Source of the DNA: Buchnera aphidicola (Melaphis rhois)
GTDB taxonomy: Bacteria; Pseudomonadota; Gammaproteobacteria; Enterobacterales; Enterobacteriaceae
Assembly: GCF_005080745.1 (NCBI RefSeq)
Contig: NZ_CP033004.1
Coordinates: 399,842 to 407,308 of the forward strand
Reading direction: 5' to 3'
Length of the DNA stretch: 7,467 nucleotides
The position numbers and the translations under genes were made by a program. A model generated the notes under the pieces. It was not told the DNA's origin. It saw nothing but the letters and a program-made list of their open reading frames with translations, and ran no database searches. Shown here piece by piece: positions 1 to 6,215 of the stretch. Every line of letters starts with the position of its first letter. The first letter of the stretch is position 1.

Positions 1-27
1 TATAAATTTTAAAGACTGACATTAAAA

Positions 28-112
28 TACCGAGGACGGGATTTGAACCCGTATACTTAATAAAAGCACTATCCCCTCAAGATAGCGTGTCTACCAATTC
101 CACCACCTCGGT
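28..112 (-). tRNA. leuU: tRNA-Leu, anticodon GAG
   Basis: On the minus strand this 85-nt stretch folds as a class II (long variable arm) leucine tRNA. The acceptor stem ACCGAGG/CCTCGGT has 7 perfect pairs, the anticodon stem is CTATC/GATAG around the loop TTGAGGG (anticodon GAG at plus positions 76-78), and the T arm is ACGGG-TTCAAAT-CCCGT. The variable arm has a weak GCTT/AAGT stem. The discriminator is A at position 28 and the next bases read TTT, so the CCA end is not encoded and must be added enzymatically. It reads CUC/CUU leucine codons. It lies 59 nt downstream of secG in the same direction, as leuU does in E. coli, so co-transcription with secG is likely. Compared with E. coli leuU as I recall it, the first base pair is A-U instead of G-U. 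Confidence 0.97.
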
Positions 113-171
113 TCAATGAACAAAATATAAACAGTTTATCGAAATAAATATATGTATTGTTCTCAATATCA

Positions 172-408
172 TTAAAATATATTATTATAACTCATATTAC
201 ATATTATTAAACTAATTAAAAAAAACAAAAATGCAAATACGCTAGTAATACAAGTTAGTGTATTATTATTGCCATGTATTATTGCTTTCTTAGATCTCGC
301 TAACCCTAAACTGGTATTTAAATCGCTATCTTTTCCGTGCTGTATCATGATTAAAAAAATAAGAAAAATAGAAACAAAAACAAACATTCCTAAAAAAAAA
401 TTATACAT
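172..408 (-). CDS. secG: SecG, protein-export membrane subunit (short form)
   Basis: SecG is the auxiliary subunit of the SecYEG inner-membrane translocon and helps SecA-driven preprotein export. The 78-residue product has the expected layout: a first membrane helix at about residues 4-22 (FFLGMFVFVSIFLIFLIMI), the loop beginning QHGKDSDLNTSLG that corresponds to the QQGKGADMGASFG loop of E. coli, and a second helix at about 52-70 ending FFLISLIICN. The family is usually about 110 residues; the polar, proline-rich C-terminal tail of E. coli SecG is absent and the protein stops about 8 residues after the second helix. The ATG start has an AGGA ribosome site (plus 416-419) 7 nt upstream. It sits between glmM and tRNA-Leu as in E. 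coli. A 9-nt T run covers codons 3-6. Confidence 0.93.
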   Translation of the reverse strand: MYNFFLGMFVFVSIFLIFLIMIQHGKDSDLNTSLGLARSKKAIIHGNNNTLTCITSVFAFLFFLISLIICNMSYNNIF

Positions 409-552
409 AAGATTTTCCTAATTGTTACAAAATAAAACAAAATCAAGATAAAAATAAAAAAATCTTAAATAAAAATAAAAATTTAACACTATATTTAAAA
501 AAACAAAAAAAAAGAATACAATATAAATTAAATTAATCTTTTATAGAACATA

Positions 553-1890
553 CTAAATATACTTAAAATCTTTTTTTAATTGATTAGAAATAAATGAAAC
601 AATACTTTTACTTTTATCTTCTATCATCACTCTAAAATACAATTCTGTTCCAGATTTTCTTAAAAGTATTCGGCCAAATTGTCCAAGTATACTTTTATAC
701 CTCGACAATACAAGTTCTATTTTCTTACGTTTTATAAAGTCATTTTTTTTATTAAAAGCTATATTAACGACTGATTGAGGGTGTAATGTTAGTTCAGAAC
801 ATAATTGAAAAAGACTCATTCTAGTTTGCAACATGACTTTGATAACTTGCAAACTAGTAATAATCCCATCACAAATGTGTGATTTATCCAATATAATAAC
901 ATGACCAGAACTTTCTGCACCAAGATTCCATTTATTTTCTCTTAATTTATTTATTATATTTTTATCACCTACGTTTACTTTAACAAAAGGAATATTTAAT
1001 TTTTTTAAAGAAATCAACAATCCATTATTACTCATGTCAGTTACAACAACACTTTCTTTTTTAATCATATTATATGTATATCGAAATTTTGCTAAAATAT
1101 ATAAAATTTGATCTCCATTAACTTTATTACCTAAATGATCGATCATAATCACACGATCTCCATCACCATCAAAAGCTAAACCTACATCTGCCTGCTCCGA
1201 CAATACTACTTTTTTTAAATTATCTACATCTGTTGATCCACAACATTTATTAATATTATACCCATTTGGGAAAACAGCAGTAGAAATTAAATTAGCACCA
1301 AAATCTTTAAAAATTTTAGGTGCAATTTTGTAAGTAGAACCATTAGCACAATCTAATACGATCTTAAAATTTTTTAAATTAAAACAACTTGGAAAAGTAG
1401 ATTTACAAAAATTAATGTATTCCTTTTGAGCAAAATAAATTCTATTAATTGAAGCTACATTTGAAATATTACGATAAGAAACAGGTTTTTTTAGTTCTTT
1501 CTCAATAATTTTTTCCATGAATGCTGATGATTTAATACCATTTTTTAAAAATAGCTTTATACCATTGTCTTGAAACAAATTATGAGATGCTGATATTACT
1601 ATTCCTGCTCCTAATCTTAATAACTTAGTTAAATATCCAATAGCTGGAGTAGAAATTCTTCCTGTAGACAACACAGAAATACCAGAAGCAGATAAACCTG
1701 AGTTCAATGCTGACTCTAACATACAACTAGAAATACGAGTATCTATTCCAACTATGACTGTTTTAAAACTATTCTTAAATAATAATTTGCCAATTACAAT
1801 TCCAAACTTTAAAAAAAAATCAGGAGTAATAGGAAACTCACCAACTTTCCCACGAATACCATCTGTTCCAAAATATTTTTTTACATTCAA
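553..1890 (-). CDS. glmM: GlmM, phosphoglucosamine mutase (diverged)
   Basis: GlmM interconverts glucosamine-6-phosphate and glucosamine-1-phosphate in cytosolic UDP-GlcNAc synthesis. The 445 residues match the E. coli length exactly. Visible motifs: N-terminal GTDGIRG (8-14); phosphoserine loop ISASHN with Ser102; Mg-binding DGDGDR (Asp241, 243, 245); sugar-binding ESSGH (326-330); phosphate-binding RKSGTE (411-416). Several normally conserved neighbours are changed: Leu105 where SASHNP has Pro, VGDKN for VGDRY (307-311), SHICDG where E. coli has TTTGDG (337-342), and Leu417 where SGTEP has Pro. The catalytic residues themselves are intact, so it is probably active but fast-evolving. The start is TTG at 1888-1890: it aligns with Met1 of E. 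coli GlmM, an in-frame stop lies only four codons upstream, and AAGGG sits 7 nt before it. In E. coli folP lies between ftsH and glmM; here it is missing. Confidence 0.96.
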   Translation of the reverse strand: MNVKKYFGTDGIRGKVGEFPITPDFFLKFGIVIGKLLFKNSFKTVIVGIDTRISSCMLESALNSGLSASGISVLSTGRISTPAIGYLTKLLRLGAGIVISASHNLFQDNGIKLFLKNGIKSSAFMEKIIEKELKKPVSYRNISNVASINRIYFAQKEYINFCKSTFPSCFNLKNFKIVLDCANGSTYKIAPKIFKDFGANLISTAVFPNGYNINKCCGSTDVDNLKKVVLSEQADVGLAFDGDGDRVIMIDHLGNKVNGDQILYILAKFRYTYNMIKKESVVVTDMSNNGLLISLKKLNIPFVKVNVGDKNIINKLRENKWNLGAESSGHVIILDKSHICDGIITSLQVIKVMLQTRMSLFQLCSELTLHPQSVVNIAFNKKNDFIKRKKIELVLSRYKSILGQFGRILLRKSGTELYFRVMIEDKSKSIVSFISNQLKKDFKYI

Positions 1891-1897
1891 CTTACTA

Positions 1898-1902
1898 CCC
1901 TT
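1898..1902 (-). promoter_or_regulatory. Ribosome binding site supporting the TTG start of glmM
   Basis: The minus strand reads AAGGG here, 7 nt before the TTG at 1888-1890. It is the only credible Shine-Dalgarno match nearby, and the in-frame TAA at 1903-1905 excludes any start further upstream. A 7-codon ATG ORF (plus 1887-1910) spans this site and its TGA overlaps the TTG by two bases. Confidence 0.6.
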
Positions 1903-2002
1903 TTAATCATATAAAAAAATTAATAAGTAAAAAAATAAAATATATTTTTATATTAAATTCTTAAATTATATAAGTTAATTGTTCAATAACACTTTTATTA
2001 TG

Positions 2003-2042
2003 AACTTGTTTATATAGTACTATAATCAAACTAAAACAAGTT
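2003..2042. repeat. 9-bp inverted repeat with an inner 12-bp palindrome
   Basis: AACTTGTTT (2003-2011) is exactly complementary to AAACAAGTT (2034-2042). The 22-nt loop contains the perfect palindrome TATAGTACTATA (2013-2024). It could be a second RNA hairpin after ftsH or a protein-binding site. On the minus strand the right arm also gives TTGTTT followed 17 nt later by TATATA, a weak promoter-like pair that could drive glmM. The AT-rich background lowers the significance. Confidence 0.4.
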
Positions 2043-2095
2043 AATTAATAATTAATTAAAATAACTTTTTAAAAAAAATTTTAAATTAATCGTGA

Positions 2096-2128
2096 GCTAT
2101 CCCTTAATGTTATAATTTAAGAGATAGC
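2096..2128 (-). terminator. Hairpin downstream of ftsH, possible terminator or 3' stabiliser
   Basis: GCTATCCCTTAA (2096-2107) pairs with TTAAGAGATAGC (2117-2128) around a 9-nt loop. The single mismatch on the plus strand (C2102/A2122) becomes a G-U wobble in minus-strand RNA, giving 12 unbroken pairs, so the structure favours the ftsH-sense transcript. The first T run (8 T, plus 2071-2078) comes 17 nt after the stem instead of directly after it, so it is not a textbook intrinsic terminator. RNA processing or 3'-end stabilisation between ftsH and glmM is equally possible. Confidence 0.4.
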
Positions 2129-2269
2129 AATTTTATAAAATTACATTATATACCAATTTCTTTATATAACTTTCATTAACTTAAAGAAATATAATTAATT
2201 ACATCGTAAAATAATTGGATCCATCTTAATTTTTATAAAAAATTAAATATAACTTAAAAATAATCTTTT

Positions 2270-4099
2270 CTACTCACTATTTTCATTCCATCCATTAGGT
2301 TTTCGAACAGATTTTCTTTCCATTAGATCATTAATTTGATGAGAATCAATCGTTTCATATTTAATCAATGCATCTTTCATTTTATGAAGTATGTCTAAAT
2401 TATCATTTAGTATGTTTTTCGCTCTCTGATAATTTTTTTCTATTAATAGTTTTACTTCTTCATCAATAATTCTCGCTGTTTCATCTGACATATGTTTAGA
2501 TTTTGCTACTGTTCGTCCTAAAAAAATTTCACCCTCTTCTTCTGTGTATAAAAGCGGACCTAATTTTTTTGAAAAACCCCATTGTGTTACCATATTACGT
2601 GCTAAACGAGTAGCCATTTTTATATCATTATACGCGCCTGTAGATACATTATTTGCTCCATAAATTATTTCTTCTGCTAATCTACCTCCATATAACGTAG
2701 ATATTTGACTTTCTAATTTATTTTTACTAACGCTTAATACATCATCTTCCGGTAAAAAAAAAGTTACCCCTAACGCTCTACCTCTTGGAATAATAGTTAC
2801 TTTATGAGCAGGATCATGCTCTGGAACTAATCTACCAACAATAACATGTCCTGCTTCATGATATGCTGTAGATTCTTTTTGTTTATCAGTTATTACCATA
2901 GATCGTCTTTCAGTACCCATTATAATCTTGTCTTTTGCTCTTTCAAAATCAAACATTGATACAACCTGATGATTATTACGAGCTGCAAATAATGCAGCTT
3001 CATTAACTAAATTTGCTAAATCCGCTCCAGAAAAACCGGGGGTTCCTCGAGCTATAATCATAGGATCTACATCTTTTCCTAAAGGCACTTTTCTCATGTG
3101 CACTGTAATTATTTGTGATCGACCTTTAATATCAGGTAATGCTACGAAAATTTGACGATCAAATCGACCTGGTCTTAATAAAGCAGGATCTAAAACGTCT
3201 GGTCTATTGGTAGCAGCAATAAGAATTATTCCTTCATTCCCATCAAAACCATCCATTTCTACTAACATCTGGTTTAATGTTTGTTCGCGTTCATCATGTC
3301 CACCTCCTAATCCAGCTCCTCTTTGTCGACCAACGGCATCAATTTCATCAATAAAAATTATGCAAGGCGCGGATTTTCTAGCATGATCAAACATATCACG
3401 CACTCTTGAAGCTCCTACTCCAACAAACATCTCTACAAAATCAGAACCTGAAATAGTAAAAAATGGAACTCTAGCTTCACCAGCAATTGCTTTTGCTAAA
3501 AGAGTTTTTCCAGTCCCAGGAGAACCTACCATTAAAATTCCCTTTGGAATTTTTCCTCCTAATTTCTGAAATCTACTAGGTTCTCGGAGATAATCTACTA
3601 ACTCTTTTACTTCTGCTTTCGCTTCGTCACAGCCAGCTACATCGGAAAAAGTAATCGTACTTTGATCCTCTGATAACATCCTAGCCTTACTCTTTCCAAA
3701 TGACATAGCACCTTTGCCACCTCCAATTTGCATTTGTCTCATAAAAAAGACCCACACTCCAATTAAAAGAAACATAGGAAACCATGAAATAAAAATAGAA
3801 GTTAAAAAACTAGGCTCTTCTTGAATTGCTCCTACTATTTTAATATTTTTTACCAGTAACGTATCAAGTAGTTTAGAATCATTCATCGGGATAAATGTTA
3901 TATATTTACTATTATCTTTTTTTACTACATTAATTTCTCGTCCATTAATATATGTTTCGCGAATCTGATCTTGATTTACTTCTGATAGGAAAGTAGAATA
4001 ATCTACCTTCCGATAATTTATACTATTAAAATTAAAATTCTGAAAGATAGACATTAATACCACTGCGATTACTAACCATAAAATCAGGTTTTTAGCCAT
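2270..4099 (-). CDS. ftsH: FtsH, ATP-dependent membrane zinc metalloprotease
   Basis: FtsH (HflB) is the hexameric inner-membrane AAA+ protease that extracts and degrades membrane proteins and some cytosolic regulators. From the ATG at 4097-4099 the product has 609 residues and keeps E. coli numbering: membrane helix about 5-20, periplasmic domain, second helix about 102-119 ([17 protein letters not shown]), Walker A GSPGTGKT (192-199), pore FVG at 225-227, Walker B IIFIDE (247-252), second region of homology with Arg312 and Arg315, zinc site HEAGH (414-418) and third ligand Asp492. Two oddities: Walker A has Ser where GPPGTGKT is usual, and about 35 C-terminal residues of E. coli FtsH are absent. 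A TTG three codons upstream (4106-4108) is better spaced from GAGG (4117-4120) and would add three residues; a GTG-started extension to 4147 is unlikely. It follows rlmE after 57 nt, so they are probably co-transcribed. Confidence 0.97.
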   Translation of the reverse strand: MAKNLILWLVIAVVLMSIFQNFNFNSINYRKVDYSTFLSEVNQDQIRETYINGREINVVKKDNSKYITFIPMNDSKLLDTLLVKNIKIVGAIQEEPSFLTSIFISWFPMFLLIGVWVFFMRQMQIGGGKGAMSFGKSKARMLSEDQSTITFSDVAGCDEAKAEVKELVDYLREPSRFQKLGGKIPKGILMVGSPGTGKTLLAKAIAGEARVPFFTISGSDFVEMFVGVGASRVRDMFDHARKSAPCIIFIDEIDAVGRQRGAGLGGGHDEREQTLNQMLVEMDGFDGNEGIILIAATNRPDVLDPALLRPGRFDRQIFVALPDIKGRSQIITVHMRKVPLGKDVDPMIIARGTPGFSGADLANLVNEAALFAARNNHQVVSMFDFERAKDKIIMGTERRSMVITDKQKESTAYHEAGHVIVGRLVPEHDPAHKVTIIPRGRALGVTFFLPEDDVLSVSKNKLESQISTLYGGRLAEEIIYGANNVSTGAYNDIKMATRLARNMVTQWGFSKKLGPLLYTEEEGEIFLGRTVAKSKHMSDETARIIDEEVKLLIEKNYQRAKNILNDNLDILHKMKDALIKYETIDSHQINDLMERKSVRKPNGWNENSE

Positions 4100-4116
4100 A
4101 TCACTCAAGAGATTAA

Positions 4117-4120
4117 CCTC
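4117..4120 (-). promoter_or_regulatory. Shine-Dalgarno site bearing on the ftsH start choice
   Basis: The minus strand reads GAGG here, 8 nt before TTG (4106-4108) and 17 nt before ATG (4097-4099). The spacing favours the TTG (protein beginning MSDMAKNL), while family convention favours the ATG (MAKNL). The shorter form was annotated. Confidence 0.45.
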
Positions 4121-4156
4121 ACAATTCAAAACTATTGCACAAATCACATAAGATAG

Positions 4157-4783
4157 TTATCTTTTTCGTCCAAATGCTATAATATATATTTCTCTAGAAC
4201 GCATTCGAGAAGCGCTAGGTTTAAAAACTTTTACTGTAATAAACAAAGCACTAATTTCTAAAATTAACTCATTAAATTGTTCTCCGCAAAAAGTTTTTAC
4301 CAAAAACTTGCCATTATTTGTTAATATCTTTTCAGATATTTTTAAAGCTAATAAACCTAATTCTATAGAGCGAGGATGATCAATACAATCAATTCCACTC
4401 ATATTAGGAGCCATATCAGACATCACTAAGTCTATTCTTTTGTTTTTTAAATAAATTAAAAACCAATTTAAAAAACTTGGTTCTCTAATATTTCCTCGAA
4501 CAAAAAAAACGCCTTTAATTGGCTTCATAGGTAATATATCACAAGATATAACACATCCTGTTTTTCCTACCTTTTTAATAGCATATTCAGACCAACTTCC
4601 AGGTGAACAGCCTAAATCTATTACTGTCATACCCCTGCGAAATAATTTAACTATACTATCTATATTAGATAACTTAAAATGAGCTCTAGAACGAATACCA
4701 TAATTATAAGCTAAATTGACATATTTATCGCTAATATGTCGTTTTAACCATTTTTTGGAACTTAAAGAACGAACTTTATACAT
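4157..4783 (-). CDS. rlmE: RlmE (FtsJ/RrmJ), 23S rRNA Um2552 2'-O-methyltransferase
   Basis: RlmE methylates the ribose of U2552 in the A loop of 23S rRNA, a late step in 50S assembly, using S-adenosylmethionine. The 208-residue product matches the family length (209 in E. coli). The K-D-K-E catalytic tetrad is visible: Lys37 in SRAHFKL, Asp123 in MSDMAPNMSG, Lys163 in FLVKTFCGE and Glu198 in RSREIYI. The SAM-binding loop reads DLGCSPGSWSEY where E. coli has DLGAAPGGWSQY. The ATG at 4781-4783 was chosen because GGA (4791-4793) lies 7 nt upstream and the N-terminus then aligns with E. coli; the TTG two codons upstream (4787-4789) lies almost on top of the GGA. ftsH follows after 57 nt, the conserved rlmE-ftsH pair. 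yhbY, which lies between greA and rlmE in E. coli, is absent. Confidence 0.96.
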   Translation of the reverse strand: MYKVRSLSSKKWLKRHISDKYVNLAYNYGIRSRAHFKLSNIDSIVKLFRRGMTVIDLGCSPGSWSEYAIKKVGKTGCVISCDILPMKPIKGVFFVRGNIREPSFLNWFLIYLKNKRIDLVMSDMAPNMSGIDCIDHPRSIELGLLALKISEKILTNNGKFLVKTFCGEQFNELILEISALFITVKVFKPSASRMRSREIYIIAFGRKR

Positions 4784-4845
4784 TAACAATTCCGCTTGTT
4801 TTAGTAAAAATTATTTGATATTTATATATCCTCAAAATTTTGCAT

Positions 4846-4908
4846 TTAAACAAATATTAGATATAATTTAAGCATTTTAAAATCATAATCAATACTAATT
4901 CGTGACAT
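4846..4908 (-). other. Possible 20-codon micro-ORF upstream of rlmE
   Basis: An ATG at 4906-4908 is preceded, 8 nt away, by AAGG (4917-4920), a good Shine-Dalgarno arrangement, and opens a frame of 20 codons (MSRISIDYDF, then KMLKLYLIFV) ending in TAA. It lies in the 286-nt greA-rlmE gap in the same direction, ending 62 nt before the rlmE ATG. I do not recognise the peptide. It could be a leader peptide, the 5' stub of a decayed gene, or chance. The rest of the gap (4784-5069) shows only A/T-rich sequence with no clear terminator after greA. Confidence 0.2.
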
Positions 4909-5069
4909 ATAAAACACCTTTAACAATATATATTATTTATTCCATTTATGAAAATATTATGTAAAATAAAAGATTTATTAAAAAACAATAATATTTTTAT
5001 TATTTAATAACTATATTACTATATTGTAGTAAAAATTGGATATTAAATTGAATGCTAAAAATCTAATCA

Positions 5070-5549
5070 TTACTTATATTCTATATTTAATATTTTATAT
5101 TTAACATCACCAGATGGAGTTTTAATAACGGCAATATTTCCTATTTTTTTTCCAATCAACCCTCTAGACATAGGAGAGTTAATAGAAATCAAATTCAATT
5201 TAAAATCTGATTCATCATCACCTACGATGCGATAAGTAACAGATTTATTAGTATCCAAGTTACATATAGTTACTGTAGATCCAAAAATAACAGTACCGCA
5301 ATTTTTTATTAAAGTAACATCAATTACTCGAATTTTAGATAATTTTAATTCAATTTCTTTAATTTTACCTTCACAAAAACTCTGTTCTTCCTTAGCTGCA
5401 TGATATTCTGCATTTTCCTTTAAATCACCATGCTGTCTAGCTTCTATTATAGAAGCTATAATTTTAGGTCTTTTTACTTTTTTTAATATTTCAAGTTTTT
5501 TTCGAAGTTTTTCAACGCCTAACGATGTCATCGGGATGTAATTATGCAT
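5070..5549 (-). CDS. greA: GreA, transcript cleavage factor
   Basis: GreA enters the RNA polymerase secondary channel and stimulates cleavage of backtracked transcripts, rescuing stalled elongation. The 159-residue product is one residue longer than E. coli GreA and collinear with it. The N-terminal antiparallel coiled coil (about 1-76) carries the catalytic tip [15 protein letters not shown] with the acidic residues Asp42 and Glu45. The C-terminal FKBP-like domain (about 80-159) contains [20 protein letters not shown] and the [10 protein letters not shown] segment. The ATG has GAGG (5557-5560) exactly 7 nt upstream. A sigma-70-like promoter lies about 100 nt upstream. It is divergent from ibaG and in the same direction as rlmE. 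No unusual substitution is seen. Confidence 0.97.
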   Translation of the reverse strand: MHNYIPMTSLGVEKLRKKLEILKKVKRPKIIASIIEARQHGDLKENAEYHAAKEEQSFCEGKIKEIELKLSKIRVIDVTLIKNCGTVIFGSTVTICNLDTNKSVTYRIVGDDESDFKLNLISINSPMSRGLIGKKIGNIAVIKTPSGDVKYKILNIEYK

Positions 5550-5656
5550 ATTTATACCTCACAAATACAATTTAGATACAACAAATTAAAACATATCTTC
5601 ATGATACATTTGTTATTATCATTACAATAATATAACTCTAAAATTATCCTTAAATT

Positions 5657-5685
5657 ATTAAAATATTGTATCTAATAAACGTCAA
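5657..5685 (-). promoter_or_regulatory. Candidate sigma-70 promoter for greA
   Basis: The minus strand reads TTGACG (plus 5680-5685), a 17-nt spacer, then TTTAAT (plus 5657-5662), five of six consensus matches at each hexamer with ideal spacing. It would give a greA leader of roughly 100 nt. TTGACG is not an A/T-only word, which makes chance less likely than for a lone -10 box. Confidence 0.5.
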
Positions 5686-5900
5686 TTTATTAAAAAAATA
5701 ATTTAAGATGCAACGTTGTTTTGAATCATTACTTTTAAATATTTTACAATTTCTATAAAATATAATTTAAATCGTTTATTCCTGACAATTCTAAAAAATA
5801 AACTTAAAAAAAACTAAATAATTAGCATTTATTAAAAAGAACAACATTAAAATATTAATAATACAAATATATTTATATCTTATTTAAAATTAAAGATATA

Positions 5901-5928
5901 TTCACAAGTTACGTTCTGATATTATGTT
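5901..5928 (+). promoter_or_regulatory. Weak candidate promoter for ibaG-murA
   Basis: TTCACA (5901-5906), a 16-nt spacer and TATGTT (5923-5928) match the sigma-70 consensus at 5/6 and 4/6 positions. The predicted transcript would start about 25 nt before the ibaG ATG. An 8-bp inverted repeat overlaps the -10 hexamer. Confidence 0.25.
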
Positions 5929-5940
5929 GCTTCATAATAT
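5919..5940 (+). repeat. Perfect 8-bp inverted repeat before ibaG
   Basis: ATATTATG (5919-5926) and CATAATAT (5933-5940) are exact complements around a 6-nt loop TTGCTT, ending 18 nt before the ibaG ATG. It overlaps the candidate -10 box and could be an operator-like site or a small RNA hairpin near the translation start. The sequence is mostly A/T, so chance is plausible. Confidence 0.35.
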
Positions 5941-5958
5941 TTTGATAAGCTCAAACTA

Positions 5959-6210
5959 ATGATTACAGAAAAAATTAAACATATATTAATAAAATCTTTG
6001 TCTTTAAACAAAGTTCAAGTAACTGGAAATAACAACCATATTAATATTATAGCTATTGATGATATCTTTAATAACAAAAGTGAAGTAGAAAAACAACAAA
6101 TGATTTATACACAATTAATGGACTATATTACTAATAAAACAATTCATGCTATTTCAATCAAAACATATTCTTTAAAAGAATGGAAAAATAACCAAAAAAA
6201 AATTAACTAA
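5959..6210 (+). CDS. ibaG: IbaG, BolA-family iron-sulfur-associated protein
   Basis: IbaG (YrbA) is a small BolA-like cytosolic protein; family members partner with monothiol glutaredoxins (Grx4 in E. coli) around a shared [2Fe-2S] cluster, and E. coli ibaG is linked to acid stress. The 83-residue product is collinear with the 84-residue E. coli protein. Recognisable parts are the SLSLNKVQVTGNNNH segment, with a histidine (His27) where E. coli has SHF, the EKQQMIYTQLMDYI helix, and the C-terminal IHAISIKTYSLKEW motif with the conserved BolA-type histidine (His63). The ATG has no good ribosome site (only GATAAG at 5943-5948). murA begins 5 nt after the stop, the same ibaG-murA pairing as in E. 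coli. The last codons run through a 9-nt A tract. Confidence 0.92.
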   Translation: MITEKIKHILIKSLSLNKVQVTGNNNHINIIAIDDIFNNKSEVEKQQMIYTQLMDYITNKTIHAISIKTYSLKEWKNNQKKIN

Positions 6211-6215
6211 AAAAA

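Larger units (their letters stand above)
1891..2269. other. 379-nt gene-free gap between ftsH and glmM (folP position)
   Basis: No reading frame of useful length and no folP (dihydropteroate synthase) motif is visible on either strand; stops are frequent in all frames. In minus-strand (transcript) order it holds an A/U-only 9-bp hairpin at 2226-2246 just after the ftsH stop, a stronger 12-bp hairpin at 2096-2128, a symmetric A/T sequence at 2041-2059, an inverted repeat at 2003-2042, and a TATAAT hexamer in the AT-rich run before glmM. The hairpin at 2096-2128 is the only element whose pairing includes G/C and is clearly above background. The gap could contain the 3' end of the ftsH transcript and a promoter for glmM-secG-tRNA, but this is inference. 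Confidence 0.6.
5550..5958. other. 409-nt divergent intergenic region between greA and ibaG
   Basis: No coding region is supported on either strand. The region must drive greA leftward and ibaG-murA rightward. It contains a good minus-strand promoter match (5657-5685), a weaker plus-strand match (5901-5928) and a perfect short inverted repeat just before ibaG (5919-5940). The central part, about 5690-5900, shows only A/T-rich sequence with no recognisable gene remnant. In E. coli dacB, obgE, rpmA and rplU lie next to greA on this side; no trace of them is seen here. Confidence 0.6.

Noticed and set aside
111..121. GTTCA-A-TGAAC dyad at the 5' edge of the tRNA gene
   Set aside because: Only 5-bp arms with a one-base centre and overlap with the tRNA end; too short to support a site.
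409..552. Repeated AAATAAAAATAAAAA-like words between glmM and secG
   Set aside because: Low-complexity A/T sequence; no exact repeat unit, gene or CRISPR-like spacing.
2041..2059. Symmetric sequence TTAATTAAT-A-ATTAATTAA
   Set aside because: It is a simple A/T pattern of a kind common throughout the intergenic DNA, with no link to a function.
2226..2246. 9-bp A/U-only hairpin just after the ftsH stop as a terminator
   Set aside because: It has no G-C pairs, and such A/T dyads are expected by chance at this base composition.
1891..2269. Remnant of folP in the ftsH-glmM gap
   Set aside because: No dihydropteroate synthase motif or long frame is visible; only position suggests it.
4100..4147. 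N-terminal extension of FtsH from a GTG at 4145-4147
   Set aside because: The extra residues precede the conserved MAKNLILWL start, have no ribosome site and are not part of the family.
4784..4789. TTG start for rlmE two codons upstream of the ATG
   Set aside because: The GGA ribosome site would nearly touch the TTG, whereas the ATG is 7 nt away and aligns with the E. coli N-terminus.
4784..5069. Heat-shock (sigma-32) promoter before rlmE-ftsH, as known in E. coli
   Set aside because: No convincing CTTGAA / CCCCAT-type pair was found on the minus strand, only A/T-rich -10-like words.
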